NCBI RefSeq assembly: GCF_038632915.1
Contig: NZ_CP152050.1
Location: 2,449,001 to 2,513,000, forward strand
DNA from: Paenisporosarcina sp. FSL H8-0542
GTDB lineage: Bacteria; Bacillota; Bacilli; Bacillales_A; Planococcaceae
DNA: 64,000 nucleotides
Reading direction: 5' to 3'
Shown here: positions 8,837-17,388 of the stretch, piece by piece
Position numbering within the stretch: position 1 is the stretch's first letter
Layout: every line of letters starts with the position of its first letter
Made by a program: the position numbers and the translations under genes
The notes under the pieces: generated by a model
The model's input: only the letters and a program-made list of their open reading frames with translations
What the model was told of the DNA's origin: nothing
The model's database searches: none

Positions 8837-9150
8837 CTATTGATAGTTGAAATAAGGTTGTTGTTTTCTTCTGTTAGGACGAGTTTTTAATAAATAGTTG
8901 CTTTTAATTAGTTTATGTAGGGAATCTTGCGGTTTACTTTTAAGGACGGACGTTACGAATACTCCGTCAATAGTTTCAAAGGTCTGATTTTCATTCAACG
9001 TTCCTACAACTTTGTTGATACTTCCAAGGAGGGCGTATTCTTGATGTGTTGCTCTAAGGTGGTGGGTTCGTATGACTCTACAAGATCCACAAAAGATTGA
9101 AGGATTTTAATATCTTTCTTTGCTGCATCAACCGTTCTTAACAACTTCAT
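8837..9150 (-). pseudogene. frameshifted paralogue of the 33859-34215 gene
   Basis: From the ATG at 9150 (GGGGAAAATTA before it) the frame reads MKLLRTVDAAKKDIKILQSF, closely matching the start of the protein at 33859-34215 (MKSIKTVDAAKKEIQVLEDF). Around 9040 the frame shifts. The other frame continues GSINKVVGTLNENQTFETID and then KSKPQDSLHK to a stop at 8837, again matching that paralogue (FVSNLLKSKPQDELHK). The intact family member is 118 aa and of unknown function. The break makes a 48-residue fragment. Confidence 0.7.
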
Positions 9151-9407
9151 TAATTTTCCCCTTTTTATGAGTTTTTGGTCATTATTCATAGTAATTAATA
9201 TCCTTATTTTTCACTGTACAATCTAAATACTAATTTATCTGGCTCAAAAACAATTCCTCACACATACTTTCTTATACTAAAAAACCCTCAGAAAGATGAA
9301 CGATATAAACAGATTATTCAATTAAATTACTTTTATTTTTAACATTTCTTATAAATTCAATTCCCAATGGACATAAGTTATAGCATAAGTGACAAATTAT
9401 GAAAGGT

Positions 9408-9590
9408 TCACTTTTTCTTGTTTAGAAATTTATTATGTTGTTCTTTAATCATCCGATCTAAAAGCTCATGTACATCATCATACTTTGCGTTGTCTCTCAA
9501 AACGGTGAAAACAAACATCAATTCATCCATATCAATGTCGCCCTTCTTTTCATTTAAAGAATCAAGAGCAATTTTCATTGACAATGACAT
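9408..9590 (-). CDS. 60-aa hypothetical protein
   Basis: A short acidic-basic helical protein (starts MSLSMKIALDSLNEK, ends KFLNKKK) with an AAGGAGG ribosome site just before the ATG at 9590. There is no signal peptide or membrane segment and I recognise no family. It lies between the frameshifted paralogue and the DUF3006 gene on the same strand. Confidence 0.55.
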   Translation of the reverse strand: MSLSMKIALDSLNEKKGDIDMDELMFVFTVLRDNAKYDDVHELLDRMIKEQHNKFLNKKK

Positions 9591-9627
9591 AGTTATTCCT
9601 CCTTACACACCCAAAAGTAAAACACGC

Positions 9628-9876
9628 TTATTTATTCTTTAATTTGTTAATTAAATGTTCTATATCAGATTTCATTTTTTGTGTATCGTTTCTCAAAATA
9701 GTTAGCGTTTGGATCGAGCCGTTGTCGGCAAATTCCATTTCGACAATATCGCCTTCTTTTATTCTCTCAGGTAATTCCATTGTAGGTACTAACTTTTCGA
9801 TGGATTCATCATCTTTTAAAAGGAATACGGCCAGGTCATTTTCATACCGGTCTAACGTATATTTAATTGAGTTCAC
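9628..9876 (-). CDS. DUF3006-family small protein
   Basis: An 82-aa protein whose opening (IKYTLDRYENDLAVFLL) and middle (LPERIKEGDIVEMEF) fit the DUF3006 family, small beta-rich proteins often encoded next to ComEC-type metallo-beta-lactamase-fold proteins. Its start overlaps the upstream SLH-MBL gene by 14 bases, so the two form one translationally coupled unit. Its function is unknown; a regulatory or partner role for the MBL protein is inferred from the pairing. Confidence 0.7.
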   Translation of the reverse strand: MNSIKYTLDRYENDLAVFLLKDDESIEKLVPTMELPERIKEGDIVEMEFADNGSIQTLTILRNDTQKMKSDIEHLINKLKNK

Positions 9877-11569
9877 TCACAACAGCCCCTTGAGCATTTA
9901 GAAGTTTAGCAGGATCTCCACTGTTAAGCCAAATGTTTGCAGTTGTCCATTTTAGATAACCTGTAACTGACTTGGCATTAGGACCGCTTGTTACATATAC
10001 CGTTTCTCCTGCCGCTAAATTATAGCTTGAGAATTTGTATGTTTGATTACCTTGTACAGAAAGCAATGTCCATCCATTGAGATTAACAGTAGTTGTACCT
10101 GTATTTTTAATTCCTACCACTTCTCCAGATAAATCTTTGCTAACGATTTTCACTGAAGATGTACCTGGTTGTGGTACTGGAGTCGGTGTTGGTGTTGGAC
10201 TTGTCGTTGGTTTACATACATTTGCAACTGTATGTCCTTTACCGCTAGTTGTAACTGTTATGTCGCAATAGTCTACTGTGTTATAGATTTTCGTACCTAT
10301 GGCTTTCAAACGGTTCATTACCTCCGAATGAGGATGGCCATAAGAGTTATCCTTACCGTATGACAAAATAGTGGTTACTGGTTTTGCTTCATTTAGGAAT
10401 AATTGAGAAGTAGACGTGTTGGATCCATGATGACCGGCTTTCAGCACAGTCGCCTTCATATCATATTTCTGAACTAGTTCTGCTTCTGTAGCAGTTTCAG
10501 CGTCACCCATGAATAAAAACGATTCCGAGCCATACGTCATTTTTAAAACAATAGATGCTTCATTGTTATCGTCACTTGCTTCAGCCGCATTCAACACCTG
10601 TACATTCATGGACGAATCCACGGGTAATTTATCACCTACAGAAGGAACTATATACTTGATATTTTTCACGTCAATCAAGTTCAGCATTTCCTTATAGGTT
10701 TCAGTAGTATGAACTTTGCCACTATCCACGAAAGTACCTATAGAGATGGAGTTTAGGACAGAAATTAAGCCCCCGATGTGATCAGCATCTGGATGCGTAG
10801 CCACTACATAATCTAGCTTAGAGACGCCCTTAGATTTAAGGAAACTTACCACTTTTGTACCTTCTGATTTTTTCCCGCCATCAATCAGCATGTTCTTTCC
10901 ATTTGGAGATTGGATTAAAATACTATCACCTTGATCAACATCTAGAAAATGAACTTTCATCACGTTAGCCGTAGTAGCTTTGTATCCCATCGCTCTTGCT
11001 AGGAATGCCGATATTTGACCTCTTGTTAACGTATCATTGGGTTTAAACGTACCATCTGGATACCCAGCGGTTATTCCTGCTTCAATAATTTTTTTAATGG
11101 AGGCATATGAAGCCATGTTTACTGAAATATCTTTAAATGATTTAGTTGATTCTGTGTTAAGATTGAAACCTCTAGCTAAGAAAATCGCCATTTGATCACG
11201 ATTTACGATGGTTTTAGGTTGGAAGTTCCCATCGGGATAGCCTTGAAGAATCTGTGCCTTCGCAGCCGAGTTAATATAACCGGATGAAGCTAATGATTTT
11301 GGAACATCTTTAAATGGTGTTGTGGTTTGTGTTCCATTCAGTCCTACCGCTTTAGAAACCATAACCGCAACTTCTTCACGAGTTACTTTTTCGTTTACTC
11401 CATAGCGAGCACTATCCTTAATGACTCCTTTTTCTAATAGGAACATGATCTCCCCGTAAAATCCGTATGACGGAGTGACATCAGAGAATGATGCAGCTGA
11501 CGCGTCTTGTCTTGGCAACACTGCTAAGAGCAAAAGTATTGCTATTAGTAAAGAAAATACTTTTTTCAA
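9863..11569 (-). CDS. secreted SLH - ComEC-type MBL hydrolase - lamin-tail protein
   Basis: An exported, wall-bound protein. After a signal peptide (KKVFSLLIAILLLLAVLP to about ASA) come three S-layer homology domains (about 25-200), which anchor to wall polysaccharide. A metallo-beta-lactamase fold of the ComEC/Rec2 type follows (about 205-460), with THPDADHIGG as the metal-binding motif, FLDVDQGDS, AGHHGSNTS and YGHPHSEV. A Pro-Thr linker leads to a C-terminal lamin-tail domain (about 475-568). ComEC-like MBL domains are linked to DNA processing, and lamin-tail domains occur on secreted nucleases, so an extracellular nuclease or phosphodiesterase is plausible but not shown. A frame to 11593 exists; GGAAAGGA before TTG at 11569 favours the TTG start. 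Confidence 0.85.
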   Translation of the reverse strand: MKKVFSLLIAILLLLAVLPRQDASAASFSDVTPSYGFYGEIMFLLEKGVIKDSARYGVNEKVTREEVAVMVSKAVGLNGTQTTTPFKDVPKSLASSGYINSAAKAQILQGYPDGNFQPKTIVNRDQMAIFLARGFNLNTESTKSFKDISVNMASYASIKKIIEAGITAGYPDGTFKPNDTLTRGQISAFLARAMGYKATTANVMKVHFLDVDQGDSILIQSPNGKNMLIDGGKKSEGTKVVSFLKSKGVSKLDYVVATHPDADHIGGLISVLNSISIGTFVDSGKVHTTETYKEMLNLIDVKNIKYIVPSVGDKLPVDSSMNVQVLNAAEASDDNNEASIVLKMTYGSESFLFMGDAETATEAELVQKYDMKATVLKAGHHGSNTSTSQLFLNEAKPVTTILSYGKDNSYGHPHSEVMNRLKAIGTKIYNTVDYCDITVTTSGKGHTVANVCKPTTSPTPTPTPVPQPGTSSVKIVSKDLSGEVVGIKNTGTTTVNLNGWTLLSVQGNQTYKFSSYNLAAGETVYVTSGPNAKSVTGYLKWTTANIWLNSGDPAKLLNAQGAVVSELN

Positions 11570-11593
11570 TTGTTCATATCCTTTCCCATCCAA

Positions 11594-11923
11594 TTTTTTA
11601 TCTTAATTGTAATACTTGGAAATAGACAAGTCTATGAAATTACAAATTTAACGCTTTGATGGCAAACTATTTCCTTTTAATCAAAAAAAAAAAAAGAATC
11701 TCTCCTAAGAATAAGGGGTTCTCTTCAGAGGTGCAAAACACAAAATCGAGTCTCAAACAGCAATGTAAAACGATATGATATTAGCATCGCTTTTAACGGT
11801 TTTTTTTGTGGTTTTCTGACAGAAAGTAATAAAAAAAAACACTGATTATTTTCTCAGTGTTTTCTCTGGTTATAATTTTTAGTAATCTAGTTTTCATCTC
11901 TGTTTTTTAAGCTAAAGCAACCG
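11594..11923. other. intergenic region between exoprotein and array
   Basis: No gene. It holds the promoter side of the SLH gene, an A12 tract near 11690, a strong minus-strand terminator (11832-11863) and the first repeat half-site (11909). Confidence 0.5.
11832..11863 (-). terminator. intrinsic terminator after the first cassette gene
   Basis: On the minus strand, AACACTGA-n8-TCAGTGTT is followed by a run of nine T residues, 60 bp after the stop of the 11924-12358 gene. Confidence 0.75.
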
Positions 11924-11936
11924 TTAGTTTAATAAG
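11909..11936. repeat. array repeat, right half-site (first in array)
   Basis: AAGCTAAAGCAACCG then TTAGTTTAATAAG: the right half of the array repeat, slightly degenerate. The stop codon TAA of the neighbouring gene (11924) lies inside it. Confidence 0.75.
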
Positions 11937-12358
11937 AAATCTCTTTCTACTTTTGCAAAATCAGTCCATAATTCATTTTCATTTACCTTGTTTTTTTCTT
12001 TTTTTAATCTTTTTACCATTAACTCTAATGCTTCTTTTAGGTTATCAATAAGATAAATTCTGATATTTTTTGCATTAATACCTTCCCATCTTGACCGTGG
12101 CATCCCAACATCTATTGTAATATATCGATACTTTTTGCTAAGTCGTAATTTCTCACAACCTTCAAATCCCCAGTACGCCAAGTCACCATCTACACGTAGA
12201 ATTGGTGCAATTTCATCTATCTCTTCGCAATAAATTTTGTCGCAAAACCTATAGATTAATTTCCTTAATTCATAAAGGTGAGGTGAAACGGCTTTACCTG
12301 CATTTACATCTCCTATGTCAGCTCCAAAGGTTATATAGTATTTAGCGATATTTTCCAT
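11924..12358 (-). CDS. cassette protein, possible immunity-type, 144 aa
   Basis: A soluble acidic 144-aa protein (YITFGADIGDVNAGK near the start; YWGFEGCEKLRLSKKYRYI in the middle). The style resembles small polymorphic-toxin immunity proteins, but I cannot name the family. It ends in DFLLN with its stop codon inside the repeat half-site at 11909-11936; upstream is the complete repeat at 12413-12491. It is the first unit of the cassette-like array. No good ribosome site other than AAGGTGAA before ATG 12358. Confidence 0.6.
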   Translation of the reverse strand: MENIAKYYITFGADIGDVNAGKAVSPHLYELRKLIYRFCDKIYCEEIDEIAPILRVDGDLAYWGFEGCEKLRLSKKYRYITIDVGMPRSRWEGINAKNIRIYLIDNLKEALELMVKRLKKEKNKVNENELWTDFAKVERDFLLN

Positions 12359-12412
12359 CAGTTCACCTTCATTCTTAAACTTCTTATTATCATAACAGCT
12401 TGTTCCCTTATT

Positions 12413-12491
12413 AAACTAACCTGCCCCGTTAGTTCAATAAGAAAAAAGGTTTCACTCCTTATTGAAGTAAAGCCCCCGTTAGTTTAATAAG
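12413..12491. repeat. array repeat, complete, type A
   Basis: Left hairpin AACTAAC-n7-GTTAGTT, then TTCAATAAG pairing with CCTTATTGAAG across a short loop, then the right half-site CCCCCGTTAGTTTAATAAG. The stop codon of the 12484 gene is contributed by the repeat end. Confidence 0.85.
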
Positions 12492-12969
12492 ACATACCAG
12501 CTTCTCTAAAGGCATTTCGATAAATCTCAGTGTTTATTCTTTGAACATCAATCTGCAATAATTCTTTTCTAACGGTACTAAATAGGTCACTTGGAATATT
12601 AGGAAATTTACCTTCAAAATCCTCTCTTTTATCTAAATGATTTAGCGTTTGAATAATAACAAAATAAATGTTTGGATATTGATTTTTAATGTTGGAAGAA
12701 TGTTTTAGAAACTCTTTGAGGTACTTATCAAAATAGTGTCTGTTGTATCCTTCTATACCTATATAGAATGGAAATCCACTTCGGTCTTCCCAGTCTATCA
12801 AAAGACCCCAAAAAGCAATAAGGGAACCCCCCCTATATCTCAAATTATCGTCGTTAAAGTGCTCATAATAAGGGTAAAACAATTTTACACACCAATCAAA
12901 GTCTACTATCCCATTCACTTCTTTTATCATATTATGTAATACGTCTAATTTTTCTTTGATCGAATTCAT
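12484..12969 (-). CDS. cassette protein of unknown function, 161 aa
   Basis: A soluble protein with aromatic-rich stretches (FDWCVKLFYPYYEHF; AFWGLLIDWEDRSGFPFYIGIEGYNR), a make-up seen in immunity-like or PD-type small proteins, but no family is recognised. The start at 12969 follows GAGGGGG; a longer frame to 12999 lacks a ribosome site. It is bounded by the repeat 12413-12491 at its stop and a left half-site at 13036 upstream. Confidence 0.6.
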   Translation of the reverse strand: MNSIKEKLDVLHNMIKEVNGIVDFDWCVKLFYPYYEHFNDDNLRYRGGSLIAFWGLLIDWEDRSGFPFYIGIEGYNRHYFDKYLKEFLKHSSNIKNQYPNIYFVIIQTLNHLDKREDFEGKFPNIPSDLFSTVRKELLQIDVQRINTEIYRNAFREAGMSY

Positions 12970-13035
12970 TAGTAACCCCCTCTGGAACGTAATTAACAAT
13001 ATCTCTTATACCTATTTTTATCGCTTTTCTTATCG

Positions 13036-13062
13036 AACTAACCTGCTGCGTTAGTTGAACAA
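13036..13062. repeat. array repeat, left half-site
   Basis: AACTAAC-CTGCTGC-GTTAGTT followed by GAACAAG. No right half follows. It bounds the plus-strand sigma module on its left. Confidence 0.75.
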
Positions 13063-13342
13063 GAGAATTTCCTTATTCAGGCAAATGTTGCGTACAATCC
13101 CACGTACTTTCGTTATTATTAAGAATAGTTAATGATGTATTTTCTACCCCACTTATTTAACCTTTCTTTAGTTATACCTTCGATTTCTCCACAGTTAATA
13201 GTTTCTCCTGTCATTAATTCAAATATAATAACCTAATGATTCATTTAATAAATACAATTATAATAATAAAACTTAATGAATGTATTAGATTTGAAACTTA
13301 TTCTATTCCTTCTGCCTCTAATAAGTGAAAGGAGGTTGCTAC

Positions 13343-13879
13343 ATGTCGTATTCAACCGAATTAGTCGAGTCAGCCATAGCTGGAAATAAACAAGCATTTG
13401 AACAACTACTCAAATTTGAAAGTGAAAAGTTATATAAAATTGCTTTTATTCACATGCGTAACAAAGAAGATTCTCTTGATGTATTACAAGAAGCTACTTT
13501 TAAAGCCTATATTTCCATTCACCAAATAAAATCACCTGCTTATTTTAGTACATGGCTCGTAAAAATCTTAATTCGTATTGCGTATAAGGAATTGGAGCGT
13601 AAAAAGAAATTGATTCATCTACCAGAAGAAACGATCTTATTTCTATTAGAGGCTAATCAAGTACCAGATGCATCAATTGATTTATCCGACGCACTCGCCT
13701 CCCTAAGTGTAGATTATCGCAATGTTATCACGCTTTTCTATTACTATGAGTTACCGATTCGAACAATTGCTAATGTACTTAATAAGCCACAAGCAACCGT
13801 TAAAACTTATTTACGTAGAGCAAAGTTGGAATTAAAAAAAACGTTAGGGGATGAATTTTATGCAAAAAAATTTATTTGA
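13343..13879 (+). CDS. ECF-type RNA polymerase sigma factor
   Basis: A 178-aa sigma-70-family protein. Region 2 is about residues 10-80 (YKIAFIHMRNKEDSLDVLQEATFKAY, STWLVKILIRIAYKE) and region 4 about 115-165 (LSVDYRNVITLFYYYELPIRTIANVL then TVKTYLRRAKLELKK, the HTH). AAAGGAGG eight bases before ATG 13343 fixes the start. It overlaps the membrane-bound anti-sigma gene by 29 bases. The pair runs on the plus strand inside an array whose other units are mostly minus, yet the flanking repeats keep the common orientation. TGAAAC at 13292 may be part of an autoregulated promoter, but the -10 is unconvincing. Confidence 0.85.
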   Translation: MSYSTELVESAIAGNKQAFEQLLKFESEKLYKIAFIHMRNKEDSLDVLQEATFKAYISIHQIKSPAYFSTWLVKILIRIAYKELERKKKLIHLPEETILFLLEANQVPDASIDLSDALASLSVDYRNVITLFYYYELPIRTIANVLNKPQATVKTYLRRAKLELKKTLGDEFYAKKFI

Positions 13880-14840
13880 TTCTTCTACAAATGATATTGA
13901 ACTACCTAAAGATGAAATGATGCTTGCGATTGATAGAGGAATTGAACGAGGCGAAAAATTCCGTAAAACTAACAAGCTCACGAGCGTATTAAAACGTACT
14001 TCTTTTTTTACATCTACAGCAGCTGCTCTGCTTCTTACTTCTGGATTTATTTTTTCTCCCGTTACAAATGTTTTAGCTCAAGTACCACTTATTGGAGGTA
14101 TATATGAGAAATATCATTGGCAAATGGGACAGGAATTAGCTTCAGAACAACTCATCACTGAAATAAACGAAACTGCCCAAAATAATGGCGTAGAAATGGT
14201 GATTACTTCGATTTTCTATGATGGTTCCTATGTCGGATTAACGTTTAAAGCAACTGGTGAAACCTTATCTGATTCTATTGGAGGAGAAAGCAGTCCTGAA
14301 TCTGGCCTTACGTATGAAATGTTTGATGGCAAAGATACATCTACTTGGCCAGGGACTATGGGTTCTTTAACAAAAGAAGGTGATGGTTATGTAGGTGCAC
14401 TTATTTTAAAAAATCCCAATTCAATTGCTGAAAGCTCCCTAACTCTTCCGATTACTTTTACACATATTGCTGGTGTTCGTGGTGAATGGGCATTTAATCT
14501 AGCAATTGAAAAACTTCCATCAAAACAATATGCTATTGGGCAAACTGTTGCTTCTGAAGATGGAAAGTATCAAATCGAATTTCAATCCATCAATGTTGGG
14601 CAAACCAATGCTATTCTCTCTTATAACATCCTAAGTACCGCAGGAGTTGAAGGAGAAGTATTCCATCTAAAAATTTACGATTCAAAAGGAGAAGAATTGC
14701 TTCAAAACTCTCTTTCTCATTCAAAAGCAATCTTTGATATGAATAGTGGAAATGCAGATGATTTTATAACCGTAGAAACAAGTTTTAAAATAGGAGACAA
14801 AGAAATAAAGCTAGAAGCATTAAAAATCAACCTAGACTAA
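13851..14840 (+). CDS. membrane anti-sigma factor (DUF4179-type)
   Basis: A 329-aa protein with a cytoplasmic N-terminus (1-50), one membrane helix (about 52-70, FTSTAAALLLTSGFIF) and a large extracellular beta-rich part containing the DUF4179-type region (QVPLIGGIYEKYH and on). This fits anti-sigma factors that hold the partner ECF sigma at the membrane until a signal arrives. The start ATG 13851 lies inside the sigma gene; a second ATG at 13860 is also possible. An intrinsic terminator follows at 14849. Confidence 0.8.
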   Translation: MNFMQKNLFDSSTNDIELPKDEMMLAIDRGIERGEKFRKTNKLTSVLKRTSFFTSTAAALLLTSGFIFSPVTNVLAQVPLIGGIYEKYHWQMGQELASEQLITEINETAQNNGVEMVITSIFYDGSYVGLTFKATGETLSDSIGGESSPESGLTYEMFDGKDTSTWPGTMGSLTKEGDGYVGALILKNPNSIAESSLTLPITFTHIAGVRGEWAFNLAIEKLPSKQYAIGQTVASEDGKYQIEFQSINVGQTNAILSYNILSTAGVEGEVFHLKIYDSKGEELLQNSLSHSKAIFDMNSGNADDFITVETSFKIGDKEIKLEALKINLD

Positions 14841-14848
14841 CCAGATGC

Positions 14849-14886
14849 AAAAATCCGAACTCCTTTATATTAGTTCGGATTTTTTG
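14849..14886 (+). terminator. intrinsic terminator of the sigma/anti-sigma unit
   Basis: AAATCCGAAC-n12-GTTCGGATTTTTT, 9 bp after the anti-sigma stop, on the plus strand. It is separate from the array repeat beginning at 14921. Confidence 0.85.
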
Positions 14887-14920
14887 TATTATATACCCCG
14901 ATTTTTAACTATGCTTATTC

Positions 14921-15008
14921 AACTAACCTGCCCCGTTAGTTCAATAGGCAAAAGGGCTGACTAAGCAGACCAATGATCTTCAACTAAAGCACCCGTTAGT
15001 TGAATTAG
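14921..15008. repeat. array repeat, complete, type B
   Basis: Left hairpin AACTAAC-CTGCCCC-GTTAGTT, TCAATAGG, middle GGGCTGACTAAGCAGACC AATGATCTTC, then AACTAAAGCACCCG-TTAGTTGAATTAG. Orientation is the same as the others although the gene to its left is on the plus strand. A degenerate extra right half lies at 15095-15118. Confidence 0.85.
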
Positions 15009-15094
15009 ACAGATTAATTTTACGGTCCATATATATCTATATATTCCCAGTGTAAGCATTCAACAGATGGTTCACTACCGATAAATTTTATTGT

Positions 15095-15118
15095 AAAAAA
15101 GCCACCCATTAGTTCAAC
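15095..15118. repeat. array repeat, degenerate right half-site
   Basis: AAAAAAGCCACCCA-TTAGTTCAAC, a worn copy of the right half with no left half, about 90 bp before the DUF3139 stop. Confidence 0.5.
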
Positions 15119-15206
15119 AACTCATGCAAATCCCCAAAATTATTGCAATTATACGATTTTTTTTTGCGTTTATTCGGTAATACAGTCTTTTTTTAGTCAC
15201 AACCAC

Positions 15207-15539
15207 TTATTCCGGATTGTGTTTGCCATTGCCAATATAGGCCGGTGCTATTTCCCCATCAATATACATGAATCCATAATCAGTTTCTGGCTCGTCTGAA
15301 AAATAAACAATAGCTTTATAGCGTTGAATCCCCGTTTCTTTCAGAGCGTCAAATCTAATATCAACTTCGCGAATTTCTTCCTCAGTATATCCCCGTTCTG
15401 TGTAAAGGTATTCCCGCACATCTTTTTCCATTTGTTCTTCTACTGATGCCCGTGGTGTTAAGTAATAATAACCTCCAACAGCAGCAGCCAGAATAATTAC
15501 TAGTGAAACGATGCTTATAATCACTGATTTTTTTTTCAT
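15207..15539 (-). CDS. DUF3139-type small membrane-anchored protein
   Basis: A 110-aa protein with an N-terminal membrane helix (about residues 5-25, SVIISIVSLVIILAAAVGGYY) and an external domain of DUF3139 type (EEQMEKDVREYLYTERGYTE, YKAIVYFSDEPETDYGF). Function unknown. GGAGG before ATG 15539 chooses this start. Unlike its neighbours it has no repeat abutting the stop; only a worn half-site lies 90 bp beyond. Upstream is the complete repeat 15647-15734. Confidence 0.75.
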   Translation of the reverse strand: MKKKSVIISIVSLVIILAAAVGGYYYLTPRASVEEQMEKDVREYLYTERGYTEEEIREVDIRFDALKETGIQRYKAIVYFSDEPETDYGFMYIDGEIAPAYIGNGKHNPE

Positions 15540-15646
15540 TCTTCCAACCTCCACTTTTTAAAAATTTTATTATTCCTTATGTGGCCACTATTAGGGGTAC
15601 AGTTCAAATGAGATATTAAGTAGCTTTTTTCTCTAATAATTATTTG

Positions 15647-15734
15647 AACTAAACTGCCTCGTTAGTTGAATAAGAAAAAAAGCTGCCAAGGCAGCCTAAT
15701 GATCTTTAACTAAAGCACCCGTTAGTTGAATAAG
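15647..15734. repeat. array repeat, complete, type B
   Basis: AACTAAA-CTGCCTC-GTTAGTT, GAATAAG, inner stem GCTGCC/GGCAGC, ATGATCTTT, then AACTAAAGCACCCG-TTAGTTGAATAAG. It ends 14 bp from the stop of the GNAT gene. Read on the minus strand the inner stem is followed by a T-run, so it can also terminate transcription. Confidence 0.88.
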
Positions 15735-15748
15735 AAATAGAAGCATAT

Positions 15749-16258
15749 TTATTTAAATCTATATTGTATTAATTGGTTTTCCGTTCCTAAGTATTCTTCA
15801 TTTCCAATCCTACTTATCTCTATAAATCCTATTTTCTCAAGCATTTTTCTGGAACGAATATTCTCTTCGTGAGTTTCTGCATTAAAAATTGTAATTCCTA
15901 AATTTTTAGAAGCGTAATTCATCATACATAGAATAGAATTAGCCCCAATTCCTTTTCCCCATAATGTACTCTCGCCAATTGCAATACCTAATTCAGCTGT
16001 ATTATCTTTAATACAGGCTAAATCTGCATACCCAACTAACCTTTCTTCCAATTCTATTCCCATTCGAACAAAATCTTCAGATTCATTACTTATACAATTA
16101 AGCCACCATCTATATAATTCTTCTTCACTTCTATTTTTCTCCCATCCATTCGCTGAACAAAAAATGTCATCCTTACTCCAATTTAAAACAATTTCATAGT
16201 CATCTATGCATAAATTTCTAATTTTTATGGAGTGTATATTGTTGTTTTTAGTATCCAT
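15749..16258 (-). CDS. GNAT-family N-acetyltransferase
   Basis: A 169-aa RimJ/RimL-style acetyltransferase. The opening SIKIRNLCIDDYEIVLNWS, the core AELGIAIGESTLWGKGIGANSI (acetyl-CoA-binding Q/RxxGxG-like loop) and the ending NIRSRKMLEKIGFIEISR are typical. It would transfer acetyl groups to a protein N-terminus, amino sugar or antibiotic; the substrate is unknown. GGGGGATAGAAAA before ATG 16258 fixes the start. It is a complete single-gene cassette between repeats 15647-15734 and 16289-16358. Confidence 0.85.
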   Translation of the reverse strand: MDTKNNNIHSIKIRNLCIDDYEIVLNWSKDDIFCSANGWEKNRSEEELYRWWLNCISNESEDFVRMGIELEERLVGYADLACIKDNTAELGIAIGESTLWGKGIGANSILCMMNYASKNLGITIFNAETHEENIRSRKMLEKIGFIEISRIGNEEYLGTENQLIQYRFK

Positions 16259-16288
16259 TTTTCTATCCCCCAATAGACTTCTTTGTTC

Positions 16289-16358
16289 AACTAACCTGCC
16301 CCGTTAGTTCAATAAGAAAAAGGCTTCACTCCTTATTGAAGTAAAGGACCCGTATAAG
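16289..16358. repeat. array repeat, type A, right end worn
   Basis: AACTAAC-CTGCCCC-GTTAGTT, TCAATAAG, CTTCACTCCTTATTGAAG, then GGACCCGTATAAG in which the final TTAGTTGAA arm is lost. It abuts the stop of the 16361 gene. Confidence 0.85.
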
Positions 16359-16360
16359 AC

Positions 16361-16924
16361 TTATTTGATTTTTTGTAACAATAATTCAGAATCATATTTC
16401 AAGTTACTTCTTGTTTCTTCATCAAGCTCTCCTGAAACTTTTTTCACAGGGTATTTCTGCTTATTAATTGTATAATGCTTCAGTTTAAGGAAGGTACTCA
16501 AGGGGAAATCAAAATCATACCATTGTTCTCTGTAGCCAATAATTCCGTGTCTTTTAATTAAGGCATCTAACTCAATTAAAACAATTCTTAAGAATTCATC
16601 ATATGGATATTCAGTTTTAATTAGTGTTTGAGAGTTATCTTTGCTGCCTAATTCTTCATAATGCACTACCTCAATAAAAAGTATTTGGTTTTCTTTTAAT
16701 TCAAAAGACCAAACAATTCCCTCTGGCTCACCTTCCCATTCACACTTAGTTTTTTTCATTACCTCATCTTTTGGGACACAAAAAGAGTTTAAATACATTA
16801 ATGACTTAAGAAAATCATCTAAACAATTAGTTAAATAACTTGTGGTGAATTCTAATTTTTGTGCATTTACTTCAACAATACAAGTAGCCCAGCCAATTCC
16901 ACTAAGATAATATTTGAACTCCAT
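16361..16924 (-). CDS. cassette protein of unknown function, 187 aa
   Basis: A soluble protein starting MEFKYYLSGIGWATC, with a mixed alpha/beta look and many aromatic residues (YREQWYDFDFPLSTFLKLKHY). I recognise no family; it may be a self-protection or sensor protein of the DUF type common in Bacillales. AAAGGTGAG before ATG 16924 outweighs the longer frame to 16945. Its 3' end abuts the repeat at 16289-16358. Upstream, the next repeat is split by an IS element. Confidence 0.6.
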   Translation of the reverse strand: MEFKYYLSGIGWATCIVEVNAQKLEFTTSYLTNCLDDFLKSLMYLNSFCVPKDEVMKKTKCEWEGEPEGIVWSFELKENQILFIEVVHYEELGSKDNSQTLIKTEYPYDEFLRIVLIELDALIKRHGIIGYREQWYDFDFPLSTFLKLKHYTINKQKYPVKKVSGELDEETRSNLKYDSELLLQKIK

Positions 16925-17214
16925 TTCGATCTCACCTTTCCCCATACTTCTAACTTCGTTTATCCTTGTTCCACAATCCGTTAGTATAGATATTGTTAAT
17001 AGCTTATATAACTAACCTCCCTCTATAAACATTGATGTATCAACGGTTTACATCACTTCGTGATGTGAGGAAAAATATTTTTGACGGTTTCAATAAACAT
17101 AGATTTGAATATATAGTTTTTATTACCAACTTAAGAGTACGCTTCGCTAAAACTAATGGAAATCATTAGCTTTTCTTTGCCATTATGTGATGCACAATGG
17201 ATCTCTGCGAAACT

Positions 17215-17388
17215 TATGATGACGGACCCTCCCATGTCTCTTAGCGTCAGTGCGCTTACATTCCTTCGTTTGGTCTATTCATAAGGCAGAGGCCTGCTAA
17301 GCTGCCCCGGGGACTCATGGTCTTAGTTTAGTTATGTTGCTGGCTTCTCCGTGTCATCCTTCTTGTCATAAATCGATCATCGAAATGT
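17215..17388 (-). ncRNA. predicted bridge RNA of the IS110-type element
   Basis: In the non-coding end downstream of the transposase, the minus-strand RNA would carry, in order 5' to 3': ATAACTAAACT (17335-17325), matching 10 of 11 bases of the target left side ATAACTAACCT; CGGGGCAG (17309-17302), perfectly complementary to the target right side CTGCCCCG; AGGAATG (17265-17259), identical to the element's right end before its CT; and GGGAG (17233-17229), complementary to CTCCC at its left end. This is the target-loop then donor-loop order known for IS110 bridge RNAs. Ends are approximate; expression and folding are not shown. Confidence 0.65.
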
